Positions 14,570 through 23,310 are shown, numbered from the stretch's first letter. The stretch: 31,136 bases of DNA from an uncultured Clostridia bacterium (GCA_934256595.1 CAKQOW010000025.1:1-31136); one strand, 5' to 3'. Numbers and translations: made by a program. Notes: generated by a model not told the origin, from the sequence alone.

Positions 14570-15232
14570 ATGACACGTATCGGAATAATAGAAGATGACA
14601 GGCTTTTAAATGAAGCACTCTGCACATACCTTGAAACACTGGGCTACCTTACAGAAAGCGCATTTTCTTTTGAAGAGGGTATGGCGCTTACCGAAAGATA
14701 TCACGATCTGCTTCTTGTGGATATAGGCCTTGCAGACGGCAGCGGCACTGAAATATGCCGCGCGGTTTGCGGCAATACTCCTGTCATATTTCTTACGGCA
14801 AGAGACGGTGAGGAGGATATGCTCAAAGCCTTTGACTGCGGCGCAGACGACTATCTGGTCAAGCCATTCCCCATGCCTGTGCTTGCGGCGCACATACAGG
14901 CGGTGCTGCGGAGAAGCGGAGGCAGTAAGAATGTGCTTCACTACCGGGATATGTATATCGACTATGACAAAAAACAGGTACAGCTTGCAGGAAGTCCTGT
15001 AAAACTCACACCGAGAGAATATCAGCTCCTGGAGCTGCTTTCGCAAAATCAGGGCAGAGTTGTGACAAAGGATATGATTTTAGAACAGATATGGGACTCC
15101 CGCGGCGCCTTTGTAGATGACAACACCGTAAACGTCACTCTGAACAGACTCAAAAAGAAAATAGAGCCGAATCCGTCTGAGCCTGTATATGTCAGAAATA
15201 TTTTCGGTCTTGGATACACCTTTGGAGAATAG
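14570..15232 (+). CDS. OmpR-family response regulator
   Basis: 220 residues. Receiver domain at 1-115: acidic pair IEDD (8-10), phosphorylated Asp51 in LLLVDIGLADGSG, Thr in FLTARDGEED and Lys in DDYLVKPFP. Winged-helix output domain from about 130: KLTPREYQLLELLSQNQGRV, then DNTVNVTLNRLKKKIEP (recognition helix), ending YVRNIFGLGYTF. Partner of the kinase two bases downstream. It probably activates the ABC transporter promoter at 16080-16112, which has a two-site direct repeat fitting an OmpR-type dimer. The ribosome binding site is weak (AAAGGAA). Confidence 0.94.
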   Translation: MTRIGIIEDDRLLNEALCTYLETLGYLTESAFSFEEGMALTERYHDLLLVDIGLADGSGTEICRAVCGNTPVIFLTARDGEEDMLKAFDCGADDYLVKPFPMPVLAAHIQAVLRRSGGSKNVLHYRDMYIDYDKKQVQLAGSPVKLTPREYQLLELLSQNQGRVVTKDMILEQIWDSRGAFVDDNTVNVTLNRLKKKIEPNPSEPVYVRNIFGLGYTFGE

Positions 15233-15234
15233 CT

Positions 15235-16077
15235 ATGAGAAGCAGCAGAAAAGAAATGGAGAATATATCCCTTATTCTCGAAAAAATACTTAACGGCGAG
15301 AAGCTTGACGCTCCGTCAGAATATACGGACACACTGTCCGCCAAAATCAGCCATCAGCTTTTCCGCCTTGATGAAATACTGAGATCAAGAGAAAAACAGG
15401 CAGCCTCCGAACACCAGCAGACAAAGGAGCTTATCGCCGAAATAGCGCATCAGATGAGAATGCCCCTTGCCAATTTCGAAAGCTATACGGAGCTTCTGTC
15501 AGGCGTCATCGAAAACGACACCCAGCGTTACTATCTTGATGCCGTATGCAAATCCGGACAGCAGCTTAAATTTCTGACAGAGGGCTTTATCAGAGCGGCA
15601 AGACTGGAAAACAGAATTATACAGATAAAAAAAGAAAGCCTTGACCTTACGGATACAATTCTGAAAAGCATACTGCAGGCCAGCCGGGCCGCAGAGAAAA
15701 AACATATAGATATAAGGTTTGAGGCTACGTCTGCAGTTTCAGCGCCTCATGATGCAAACTGGCTCTGCGAGGCTATATACAATCTTCTGGACAACAGCAT
15801 CAAGTATTCACAGGAGAATTCTGCAATAACCCTAAGCACCGCAGCAGACGAGATGTATGTCAGGATAGTTGTATCGGACATGGGATCGGGAATATCCGAA
15901 AATGAAGAGGGACAGATTTTCAAAAGGTTTTACAGAGGGAAAAACACAAACGGTCAGCCCGGATTTGGGCTCGGTCTGTATATATCAAGGCAGATTGTAA
16001 TGCTGCACGACGGGTTTATGAAAGCGCGCCGAAGGGAAAACGGACTTGATATGTATATTTTTCTCCCTGTTTCTTAA
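15235..16077 (+). CDS. Soluble sensor histidine kinase
   Basis: 280 residues. It has no membrane segment and no recognisable sensor domain: the first 60 residues are helical and charged (ISLILEKILNGEKL; SHQLFRLDEILRSREKQAAS) and lead straight into the dimerisation helix. Phospho-acceptor His72 sits in LIAEIAHQMRMPLANFESY. The ATP-binding domain has the N box NLLDNSIKYS, G1 DMGSGISE, F box IFKRFYRGKN and G2 GFGLGLYISRQI. The start is two bases after the regulator stop. Without its own sensor it may read the state of the FtsX-type transporter encoded next, as in Bce-type modules, or a cytoplasmic cue. That role is inferred. Confidence 0.93.
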   Translation: MRSSRKEMENISLILEKILNGEKLDAPSEYTDTLSAKISHQLFRLDEILRSREKQAASEHQQTKELIAEIAHQMRMPLANFESYTELLSGVIENDTQRYYLDAVCKSGQQLKFLTEGFIRAARLENRIIQIKKESLDLTDTILKSILQASRAAEKKHIDIRFEATSAVSAPHDANWLCEAIYNLLDNSIKYSQENSAITLSTAADEMYVRIVVSDMGSGISENEEGQIFKRFYRGKNTNGQPGFGLGLYISRQIVMLHDGFMKARRRENGLDMYIFLPVS

Positions 16078-16079
16078 AA

Positions 16080-16112
16080 TGTAAGCAGATTGTAAGAACT
16101 CCCTGCTAGAAT
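16080..16112 (+). promoter_or_regulatory. Candidate regulator-controlled promoter of the ABC transporter
   Basis: TGTAAG (16080-16085) and TGTAAG (16091-16096) form a direct repeat with 11-bp period, the spacing of OmpR-type half-sites. Eleven bases further is TAGAAT (16107-16112) preceded by TGC, an extended -10. No -35 match is present and the repeats cover its place, as in activator-dependent promoters. Confidence 0.6.
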
Positions 16113-16154
16113 TTTATTCAAAGCAGAAATCATCAGAAAAGGGAGTAAATTATT

Positions 16155-16835
16155 ATGAATATATTAACAACAGAAAATCTCAAAAAAATATATGAAACTC
16201 CATCAGGCAAAGTCTATGCTCTTGACGGAGTTTCTGTTTCTGTATCAGACGGAGAATTTATAGCCGTTGTCGGTTCCTCCGGCAGCGGCAAGACAACCTT
16301 TCTCAATATGATAGGCGGCCTTGACCTACCCACCTCAGGACAGGTTAATATCCGTGGCAGGCAGCTTGGAAGTCTGTCGCAGGAGGAGCTTACCGTATTT
16401 CGCAGAAGAAACATAGGGTTTGTGTTTCAGAACTACAACCTGCTGCCGTTTTTGAACGTATGGGAAAACATCACCCTGCCGCTGCGCCTTGACGGTGTTT
16501 CAGTCGATGAGTCTTTCATATCCGGAATAATCGAAAATCTGGGGCTTGCAGACAAGACGGACAATATGCCGTATATGCTTTCAGGCGGTCAGCAGCAGCG
16601 TGTTGCAATAGCCAGAGCACTTTCCACCAGACCTGCTCTCATACTTGCCGACGAACCTACTGGAAACCTCGACTCAATCACGGGCATGGAGGTTATAGGG
16701 CTTCTAAAAACCTGCGCCGTAAAATATCATCAGACAATTGTTGTTGTAACTCACAATGATGAAATCGCTCAGATGGCTGACAGGATTATACGCATAGAAG
16801 ACGGAAAGGTCACAGGTGGCGATGATGAGGAATAA
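16155..16835 (+). CDS. ABC transporter ATPase (MacB/LolD/BceA type)
   Basis: 226 residues. Walker A GSSGSGKTT near residues 40-48, Q-loop VFQNYNLLPFLNVWEN near 89-104, signature LSGGQQQRVAIARA, Walker B LILADEPTGNLDS, and switch His in VVVTHNDEIAQMADR. The NLLPFLNVWEN segment after the Q-loop is typical of mechanotransmission (type VII) exporters. A GGGAG site precedes the ATG. It overlaps the permease start by 14 bases, so the two make one transporter. Probable role: removal of, or signalling by, a membrane-active peptide or antibiotic. Confidence 0.94.
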   Translation: MNILTTENLKKIYETPSGKVYALDGVSVSVSDGEFIAVVGSSGSGKTTFLNMIGGLDLPTSGQVNIRGRQLGSLSQEELTVFRRRNIGFVFQNYNLLPFLNVWENITLPLRLDGVSVDESFISGIIENLGLADKTDNMPYMLSGGQQQRVAIARALSTRPALILADEPTGNLDSITGMEVIGLLKTCAVKYHQTIVVVTHNDEIAQMADRIIRIEDGKVTGGDDEE

Positions 16836-19365
16836 CAACAGAGAGGTTATAGGTCTGCTTGCCAAAAGGCAGTATCAGAGCAACAGAGGCAGAAACACAA
16901 TACTGATTGCCGCAACAGCTCTTGCGGTTTTAATGATATTCTGTGTATTCAGCATTACCGCAGGAAAAATAAATACGGACTATCTGCTGTATATGCGAAG
17001 CTCCGGCACTGCCGCCAGCACAACTCTTGAGTACGCTGACCAGAATCAGTATGAACAGATAAAAAACCTGCCGTATATAAAGGAAGTCGGAAAGGAAACT
17101 GCTTTTGGCGTATCGGATAAATTTCTATGCTCTGTGCTTGATAAAAACGCGTGGGAAAACATACAGGTTCCCGCATATACAGATATCCACGGAATTTATC
17201 CTGAAAAGGCAGATGATATAATGATGTCCCTGCGGGCTCTTGAGGCCATAGGTATTAAAATTCCTCAGCTTGGCATGGAAATCACCTGCCGCATATATTT
17301 TGACGAGGGCGTATCAAAGAAGCAAACCTTTTATCTGTGCGGATATTTCACTGAATACGTTGACCCTATGATGAGTATGCCGCCGGCATATTTTTCACAA
17401 AAGTATCTCGACACACTTACCACAAACACCGATGACTGCACCACCCTGCTCATAATGCAGGAGGACAATATTTCAGGTGAGTCTGTGGAGGAAATGCTTT
17501 ATAGCGATGTTACAATGCGTGATGACAGCCAGCAGTTTTTCGGCGGCAATCCTATGAGCATGCAGGCAGTAACCGAGCTTGCGGGAGGCTATGACCTGGC
17601 ATATATTATGGCAGCAGTCATATTTATATCCGCACTCCTCCTTATTTTCAACGTACTGCACATCTCTTTCGGACATGATGTGCGCCAGTACGGACTGCTT
17701 GCAACTATGGGAACCACAAAAAAACAGCTTTACGGAATTGTTTTCAGGCAGGTAGGCAAAACAACCGTTATCGGCTGCGCTGCCGGCGCTCTTGCGGGAT
17801 TATTTATAACTCTCGTAATATTGCCCGGACTTCTGGCGGATATGTATCTCAACGGACTTGGCAGCGCCTCTGCAATGATATCATTTAACCCGTATATTCT
17901 GATATTATCTCTGGCCTCAGGCGCTTTGGCAGGCTTTTTGAGCTCCGCCCTTGCTCTCCGTAAGCTTGCAAAGATGTCGCCTGTCCAGTCTGTAAAATAT
18001 ACGGAAAAGATACGAAACCACCCTGCCCGCAGTCTAAAAACCGGCAAAGCCGATATTATTGAAATGGCGCGAAAGAATATTTTCAGATTCCGCGGCAGGT
18101 TCTGGCTTACAGTTATATCATTAACCTTAGGCCTTGGCATCTCTATGACAGCTATTGCCGTTTCTCACGGTATAGACACTACAAATCAGATATCCTATGA
18201 AAATCACGATTTTAAGATTATGAGCATGATTGACACCTATACTCTCAATCAGTACAGCAAAGAGGAATGGTTTTTGCCTGAAGCAACGGCGCAGCAAATG
18301 GCTAAAATAAGCGGGGTTGAAAGCGCAATTAAAACCGTCGGCGGCTACGGCAGTGTTTCAAAGGAGTCTAAGCCTCTCGAGCTTCGTTTCGGCGATGAAG
18401 ATAACGGTAAGTGTCCTTTCGTCGTGCAGGAGGTAAGCAGGGCTTATCTGGAGGAGCTTAAGACCTTTGCCGAAAAGGAGAACCTGTATATTGATACCGA
18501 CCCTGTATTAAACGGCACCGGCGCAATAATGCTCCATTACAATGTGCTCTCCAAGGTCGAAACCGAAAGAAGCAGAGAATATGTAGGACTGCCTTTTGAG
18601 ATATACAATGCTGACGGCAGCAGGACATGTGAAATGACTTTCTGCGGCTATCTGAATTTTAAAAAAGACGGACTTCCCAGACTTGAGACGACTTGGAACG
18701 GCAAAGATGTCATATATTTTCTTGCGACAGATGAGGGCATCAGAAATATGAATATAGATACAGGTACTTTTCTGATTAATCTTGACGTTGACAATGCCAG
18801 AGAGCCTGCAATAAAAAATACTTTAAATCATATGGTGGAAGAATACAACTCGCAGTTTACGTCAGGCAAATCCTACGGCGGAATTGTTACGGACTCGCGT
18901 ATTCTTTCGCTCATCTCTAAATCCGACCTGCTTGCAGGCGCAAGGGATTATATAACCTCCAGCCGTATAATTATGGCCTCAATCTGCATAATGCTTCTTT
19001 TTATGGGGCTTATCAATTTCGTAAATGTCACAGCCACGGGGCTGGTGCTGCGAAAAAAAGAGTTTGCAGTAATGGAGAGTATAGGAATGAGCAGGAGACA
19101 GCTAAAAAAGATGATTTTAAGCGAGGGACTGCTTTACAGTATCTTTGTCATACTTATGACTGCCGTTTCCGGCACTGTCATATGGTATATCACCTGCCAT
19201 ATTATAAAGGCAAGGCTGGCATATTTCAGCTACTACTTCCCTTATATCGAATTCCTTGCGGCCTCTCTGCTACTTATGCTGATATGCATGCTCATATCTC
19301 ACATCGCATTTAAAAGATGTACTTCGGGCAGTATCACAGACAGGCTCAAGAGCTTTACAGATTAA
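16822..19365 (+). CDS. FtsX-like ABC permease with two repeated halves
   Basis: 847 residues from ATG 16822 (GTG 16816 and ATG 16825 are alternatives; AGGTGG lies just upstream). Layout: one membrane segment at about 25-47, an outside domain of about 200 residues, then three segments (around 258-282, 310-335, 355-380) forming an FtsX domain. The pattern repeats: a segment near 430-450 (FWLTVISLTLGLGISMTAIA), an outside domain of about 220 residues, then three final segments (IIMASICIMLLFMGLINF; LYSIFVILMTAVSGTVIWYI; FLAASLLLMLICMLISH). That makes eight segments, the MacB-like doubled type, not the ten of BceB. Outer domains have no recognised fold. It ends seven bases before a strong two-way terminator. 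Confidence 0.92.
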   Translation: MMRNNNREVIGLLAKRQYQSNRGRNTILIAATALAVLMIFCVFSITAGKINTDYLLYMRSSGTAASTTLEYADQNQYEQIKNLPYIKEVGKETAFGVSDKFLCSVLDKNAWENIQVPAYTDIHGIYPEKADDIMMSLRALEAIGIKIPQLGMEITCRIYFDEGVSKKQTFYLCGYFTEYVDPMMSMPPAYFSQKYLDTLTTNTDDCTTLLIMQEDNISGESVEEMLYSDVTMRDDSQQFFGGNPMSMQAVTELAGGYDLAYIMAAVIFISALLLIFNVLHISFGHDVRQYGLLATMGTTKKQLYGIVFRQVGKTTVIGCAAGALAGLFITLVILPGLLADMYLNGLGSASAMISFNPYILILSLASGALAGFLSSALALRKLAKMSPVQSVKYTEKIRNHPARSLKTGKADIIEMARKNIFRFRGRFWLTVISLTLGLGISMTAIAVSHGIDTTNQISYENHDFKIMSMIDTYTLNQYSKEEWFLPEATAQQMAKISGVESAIKTVGGYGSVSKESKPLELRFGDEDNGKCPFVVQEVSRAYLEELKTFAEKENLYIDTDPVLNGTGAIMLHYNVLSKVETERSREYVGLPFEIYNADGSRTCEMTFCGYLNFKKDGLPRLETTWNGKDVIYFLATDEGIRNMNIDTGTFLINLDVDNAREPAIKNTLNHMVEEYNSQFTSGKSYGGIVTDSRILSLISKSDLLAGARDYITSSRIIMASICIMLLFMGLINFVNVTATGLVLRKKEFAVMESIGMSRRQLKKMILSEGLLYSIFVILMTAVSGTVIWYITCHIIKARLAYFSYYFPYIEFLAASLLLMLICMLISHIAFKRCTSGSITDRLKSFTD

Positions 19366-19371
19366 CACAAA

Positions 19372-19413
19372 GGCTGATTCTATAGTGAGAAATACTATAG
19401 AATCAGCCCTTTT
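19372..19413. terminator. Two-way terminator between the permease and EamA genes
   Basis: Perfect 15-pair stem GGCTGATTCTATAGT (19372-19386) / ACTATAGAATCAGCC (19394-19408), with a seven-base loop, CTTTT on the plus side and AAAG on the other. Confidence 0.88.
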
Positions 19414-19422
19414 CATTTTAAT

Positions 19423-20343
19423 TCACTTTATTTCATTTTCCAGTCTCAGCTTCAGCTCCTGTTTCTGCAGTCTGCTTTTTTCGATAATGACATAGCAGGC
19501 GGATACAATAACTATCAGACCTCCCGCAATCTGCATAATTCCAAGGCTCTGGCCCAGTATGAGCCATCCGAAGAATGTCGAAGTCACCGGCAGGAAGTTG
19601 CTGAAAAGCGATGATACGGTCGGCCCCAGATATTTAACTCCTCTGACATATATGAGATATCCCGTACCTGCGCTTCCCACGCCAAGATATGCAAGGCTTA
19701 ATATAATCTTCGGGGTAAAGCATTCAGCAGGAGGCATTACTGCCGCAGCATACGGCAGCGATATGAGCACCGTACATAAAAGCTGGTTAAATGCCATGTT
19801 AAGCTCTGTATAGGTTCTGGAAATTCTGGCGGTAATGAAGTTATACAGGTTCCACGATATCGCAGCTCCGAATGCCAGAAGATACCCAAGCGCCCTGCCT
19901 GAAAAAAGGCTTTTAAAATCCGCTCCGATTACAAGCCCCACGCCTATAACGCATACAACAAGCCCTGCAATTATACTGATCGACAATTCAGTTTTGAAGA
20001 ATACCCTTTCTATGAGGATTGATATAATCGGCACAAACGAAAGTATAATTGTAATCAGCGCTACAGGTATATATTCCATTGCCGTATACTCGCAGAAGTA
20101 GTAAAGCACCTGACCCGTAAGCGAGCACATCACAAAAAATATGATATCTTTTTTTCTGATTGTAAATTTGCGCTCTGCAACAGCCTTGATTAATGTTATC
20201 ACAACAAGCCCTCCAAGATACTTGAAGAACATAAGGTTTAGCGGCCTGAACACTTCAAGGGCGTTCTTTGCCACAGAATAGTCAAGTCCCCACATAAACA
20301 CGAGGGCAAACATAAGAATAAATGTCAATCGTTTTTTATCCAA
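19423..20343 (-). CDS. EamA/DMT-superfamily transporter
   Basis: 306 residues with ten hydrophobic segments in two EamA halves of five each; inner-membrane carrier of small metabolites, substrate unknown. It opens FILMFALVFMWGLDYSVAK (the usual N-terminal helix with FMWG) and the last helix is followed by a basic-acidic tail of about 25 residues. The start is a TTG at 20343, with AGGAG seven bases upstream; no ATG or GTG fits the conserved beginning. It lies 25 bases after the DUF2752 gene and is probably co-transcribed with it. Confidence 0.9.
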   Translation of the reverse strand: MDKKRLTFILMFALVFMWGLDYSVAKNALEVFRPLNLMFFKYLGGLVVITLIKAVAERKFTIRKKDIIFFVMCSLTGQVLYYFCEYTAMEYIPVALITIILSFVPIISILIERVFFKTELSISIIAGLVVCVIGVGLVIGADFKSLFSGRALGYLLAFGAAISWNLYNFITARISRTYTELNMAFNQLLCTVLISLPYAAAVMPPAECFTPKIILSLAYLGVGSAGTGYLIYVRGVKYLGPTVSSLFSNFLPVTSTFFGWLILGQSLGIMQIAGGLIVIVSACYVIIEKSRLQKQELKLRLENEIK

Positions 20344-20368
20344 GCTGCAACTCCTTTTTTGGTTTCTT

Positions 20369-20749
20369 CTATATTACTCCGTATTCTGCAAGGTTTCTCA
20401 CAATGCCGAAAATGCACAGAGCTATACCGTAGCATATAACCGCTACTTCACGAGCTTTATTGCATTTCATATTACTGCATTTGAGATATATCCGGTATAT
20501 GATTTCCCCGCACAGAAACGGCGCTGTGACAAACAGGAACGGATTTGCATTAAACGATGCTTTGAAATCCAGTGATGCCAGCGCTGTAAACATGGTTGTA
20601 ATACCGCATCCGGGGCATTTGAAGCCTGTTATATACCTGAACATACATGGCATCGCAAGTCCGGTAAGTTTTATCCATACAAGATAGCACAGACCTGCCG
20701 CAAGAAGCAATAATACGGTTTTTATTGTTTTTTTGCTGTCTTTAGTCAT
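20369..20749 (-). CDS. DUF2752 membrane protein
   Basis: 126 residues, three hydrophobic stretches (TVLLLLAAGLCYLVWI; FLFVTAPFLCGEIIYRI; AVICYGIALCIFGIV). The signature FKCPGCGITTMF near residues 43-54, two Cys in CPGCG, defines DUF2752; function unknown, possibly metal- or redox-linked because of the Cys pair. No good ribosome binding site is visible before the ATG, and a terminator-like hairpin lies only 13 bases upstream, so expression may be low or depend on read-through. DUF2752 genes often neighbour small TM2/DUF4234-type genes, as here. Confidence 0.85.
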   Translation of the reverse strand: MTKDSKKTIKTVLLLLAAGLCYLVWIKLTGLAMPCMFRYITGFKCPGCGITTMFTALASLDFKASFNANPFLFVTAPFLCGEIIYRIYLKCSNMKCNKAREVAVICYGIALCIFGIVRNLAEYGVI

Positions 20750-20761
20750 ATTTCTAATTTC

Positions 20762-20790
20762 AAAAGCCCTGCCGCGCTTGCAGGCAGAGC
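20762..20790 (-). terminator. Terminator between DUF4234 and DUF2752 genes
   Basis: Minus strand GCTCTGCC (20790-20783) pairs with GGCAGGGC (20773-20766, one G-U), followed by TTTTG. It would end most transcripts from the flavin reductase promoter. Confidence 0.65.
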
Positions 20791-20797
20791 CTCTGTA

Positions 20798-21139
20798 TTA
20801 TTCAACTCTTTTATTGACTGTATCCTGCATAAGGCACATGCTGATTATCATGAATCCCAGAATACCCAGTATCAGATACAAAACATTCGAGCTGCCGTTT
20901 ACTCCTCTGATTTTATCACAGCGCTCTCCCATTTTGAACTGCCAGTAGAGTCCGTATATACCGCAGGTTATCAGTGAAAACAGGAATACCATTCCTCCTG
21001 TGGTTGCGGAAGTTTCACCTGCCAGCGTATTTACTTCATTGTTTATTTTTATCATCCAGTATATTCCGTATATGCCGAAAGTTATAATTGAAAATATTAT
21101 ACATAATGCTATATTTCTTGGCTGTATCTGATAGTCCAT
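20798..21139 (-). CDS. DUF4234 membrane protein
   Basis: 113 residues from ATG 21139; AGGAG is close upstream, which rules out a longer reading into the flavin reductase gene. Two repeated units: IIFSIITFGIYGIYWMIKIN (about 12-31) and FLFSLITCGIYGLYWQFKMG (about 53-72), each a helix with a FGIYGIYW-type motif, then a third helix VLYLILGILGFMIISMCL. This is the DUF4234 pattern; function unknown. Ten bases after the flavin reductase stop, so in its operon. Confidence 0.88.
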   Translation of the reverse strand: MDYQIQPRNIALCIIFSIITFGIYGIYWMIKINNEVNTLAGETSATTGGMVFLFSLITCGIYGLYWQFKMGERCDKIRGVNGSSNVLYLILGILGFMIISMCLMQDTVNKRVE

Positions 21140-21149
21140 ATTCTTCTCC

Positions 21150-21710
21150 TTATTTAAGTTTCTCTCCGTCAGCAAAAGCGTTTCCGACCTTCTCACCCAA
21201 AACATGATAGTAATGGTTAACAGGATCATAAGCTATAGGTGCAAGCCTTGCTACATCTATACCTCCGTCCTCAGTCACAATGCTCTCATCTGCGCATACG
21301 TTTACTATCTGTCCTGTCATGCAGTGAGAGTCCTCATCGTAGCTTAAAAGCTTACATTCAAGTGCCATAGGAAGCTCCTCTATCAGAGGTGCGTTTACAA
21401 ATTCGCTGTCAATAGCGTGAAATCCTGCTTTTTCAAATTTATCGGGAACATCATTTGCTGAAACTATACCTACATAGTCGCATTCCGCAACGTGCGCCGC
21501 GTCACCGAAGCTTACTGTAAATGCCTTGGTTTCAAGTATGTTTTTAACTGTCTTGTGTCCGGGGCTTAAGCACATTGATATTTTGTCTGCGCTGCTGATA
21601 CCACCCCATGCCGCATTCATTGCATCAGCCTTGCCGTCCCTGTCGTATGCCGCAATTATAAGGACAGGCATAGGATACATATATGCGTTTACTCCCATAT
21701 TTTTTCTCAT
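21150..21710 (-). CDS. Flavin reductase-like FMN-binding protein (flavoredoxin type)
   Basis: 186 residues, the usual length. Split-barrel flavin reductase domain: MYPMPVLIIAAYDRDGKADAMNAAWGG at the start (the P-x-P and N-x-A-W-G segments contact FMN), then CLSPGHKTVKNILETKAFTVSFG. Typical flavoredoxins carry electrons or reduce FMN with NAD(P)H. HYYHVLGEKVGNAF near the end also fits. Strong AGGAGG before the ATG. The promoter spacer holds a palindrome (21747-21765), so the gene is probably repressed until some chemical or redox signal. First gene of an operon with DUF4234. Confidence 0.9.
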   Translation of the reverse strand: MRKNMGVNAYMYPMPVLIIAAYDRDGKADAMNAAWGGISSADKISMCLSPGHKTVKNILETKAFTVSFGDAAHVAECDYVGIVSANDVPDKFEKAGFHAIDSEFVNAPLIEELPMALECKLLSYDEDSHCMTGQIVNVCADESIVTEDGGIDVARLAPIAYDPVNHYYHVLGEKVGNAFADGEKLK

Positions 21711-21740
21711 AATGATACCTCCTTGTTCAATCTGTTATCT

Positions 21741-21770
21741 ATTATATTACTCTTTCAGGGAGTAAATCAA
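21741..21770 (-). promoter_or_regulatory. Promoter with spacer palindrome, flavin reductase operon
   Basis: Minus strand TTGATT (21770-21765), 18-base spacer, perfect TATAAT (21746-21741). The spacer is an inverted repeat TTACTC-N7-GAGTAA (21747-21765). Operators with TACT...AGTA arms in this place are known for HxlR/DUF24 regulators such as YodB; no such gene is in the window. Confidence 0.65.
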
Positions 21771-21840
21771 GTATATTTGCAAAACTGCTTCGGTCAGATT
21801 TATAGGTCTGTTTTTAGCACAATTTTGGGCATATTTTTTA

Positions 21841-21933
21841 AAAACGGGGCAAAATATTATAATAAAATGAGAAAAACGGGGCAAAATATATGTATAAATC
21901 ATTGCAAAACGGGGCAATCTTTTGTATTATAAT
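21841..21933 (+). repeat. Three tandem ACGGGGCAA promoter-like repeats
   Basis: ACGGGGCAA at 21844-21852, 21876-21884 and 21909-21917, each preceded by a run of A. The period is 32 and 33 bp, about three helical turns. Each copy is followed by a -10-like hexamer (TATAAT 21858-21863; TATAAA 21893-21898; TATTAT 21925-21930 or TATAAT 21928-21933). TTGCAA (21902-21907) with TATTAT at 17 bases makes a promoter, with the third repeat inside its spacer. The remaining part of 21711-21957 holds only the divergent flavin reductase promoter. Confidence 0.8.
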
Positions 21934-21957
21934 AATAGCAAGGGGGAGGATCAAGCG

Positions 21958-23310
21958 ATGAAAAGACAATATGAAGATAAAATTCAGAGATGGATAGACA
22001 CAAGCAGCAAAGCTCTGCTCATATACGGTGCACGTCAGGTAGGCAAGACATACCTTATACGTGAAATGCTGCAACGGAACAGCATCTCATATTTTGAGAT
22101 TAACTTTCAGGAAAGAGATGATATCCTCAATGCAATTTCCGAACTAAGTAATGCGGAAGATATTTCAATGAGGCTGGCACTTTATTCAGATGCACCTCTA
22201 AAAGACGGGGAGTCTGTCATATTTCTTGATGAAATTCAGCTGTATCCGGATATTGTCACAAAAATCAAATTTCTGGTTGATGAGGGCAGATACAGATATA
22301 TACTAAGCGGATCCAATCTGGGAGTTGAACTGAAAGGAATTAAAAGTATCCCGGTTGGATATATTGATATGTTTCAGATGTATCCAATGACACTGTTTGA
22401 GTTCGCCAATGCATTAGGAATCGGCGACAATACTATCGAATACCTCAATGATTGCTTCAATGATTTAAAACCTGTTGATGAAATAATTCACCAGCGTATG
22501 CAGAACGTGTTTTACTACTACCTGATTTGCGGCGGAATGCCATCTGTAGTTAATGAATTCATAAGCATTCGCAACCTGCGTGCAGTTCGTGATGAACAGC
22601 AGAATATCATTCGTCAATATAAAGCTGATTTTGTTAAATATGAAAATGATGATAAAAAACTGCGAATAATTTCAATATTTGATTCCATTTCTGCGCAGCT
22701 TAATCAGCAGAACAGAAGATTTATTTTCACGCAATTTGATAAAGAGCTTAAGTTTGACCGCTATGAGAACAGTTTCCTTTGGCTTAAAGACGCCGCTGTA
22801 GCTATCCCTGTATATATAGCCGACCAGCCCAAATCACCGTTGATTCTGTCTAAATCCACAAATAAGTTCAAACTGTTTATGGGAGATGTCGGACTGCTGA
22901 CATCGTGCTACCCTGATTATGTAAGCAAGGAGCTTCTCAATATGAACCCCGACTATGAAATCAACAATGGCGCTCTGTTTGAGAACTACATTGCGCAGGA
23001 ATTATCAGTTTCTGAAATAGCTCCATACTATTTCAAGAGCAAAGACATTGGTGAGATTGACTTTCTCATCGAACACAACAATCAGATTGTTCCTTTGGAA
23101 ATCAAGTCAGGGAAAGACTTCAAAACTCATAAGGCATTAGACAATCTCCTCATTTCAGAAGAGTATTCAATAAATAAGGGTTACGTGCTTTCGTTGTCAA
23201 ACGTAGAAGTTGATGACAAGTGCATATACCTGCCAATCTATATGGCAGGGTTTTTTGGCAGCAGTCAGTCTGAAGATATAATGATTAATTTGGATAACCT
23301 GTTCGGGTAA
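21958..23310 (+). CDS. AAA-family ATPase with DUF4143 domain
   Basis: 450 residues from ATG 21958; GGGGGAGG nine bases upstream sets the start. N-terminal AAA_14 ATPase: Walker A GARQVGKT at 24-31, Walker B VIFLDEIQ near residue 89 and a sensor-like ILSGSNLG. The C-terminal DUF4143 part ends in GEIDFLIEH...IVPLEIKSGKD, a D-x(n)-E-x-K arrangement like PD-(D/E)XK nucleases. Such proteins are common in gut anaerobes, often as single genes in variable positions, with no settled function; a mobile or defence-linked role has been guessed. A solitary gene with unusual triple-repeat promoter and opposite direction to both neighbours. It ends at a hairpin with a short T-run. Confidence 0.92.
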   Translation: MKRQYEDKIQRWIDTSSKALLIYGARQVGKTYLIREMLQRNSISYFEINFQERDDILNAISELSNAEDISMRLALYSDAPLKDGESVIFLDEIQLYPDIVTKIKFLVDEGRYRYILSGSNLGVELKGIKSIPVGYIDMFQMYPMTLFEFANALGIGDNTIEYLNDCFNDLKPVDEIIHQRMQNVFYYYLICGGMPSVVNEFISIRNLRAVRDEQQNIIRQYKADFVKYENDDKKLRIISIFDSISAQLNQQNRRFIFTQFDKELKFDRYENSFLWLKDAAVAIPVYIADQPKSPLILSKSTNKFKLFMGDVGLLTSCYPDYVSKELLNMNPDYEINNGALFENYIAQELSVSEIAPYYFKSKDIGEIDFLIEHNNQIVPLEIKSGKDFKTHKALDNLLISEEYSINKGYVLSLSNVEVDDKCIYLPIYMAGFFGSSQSEDIMINLDNLFG

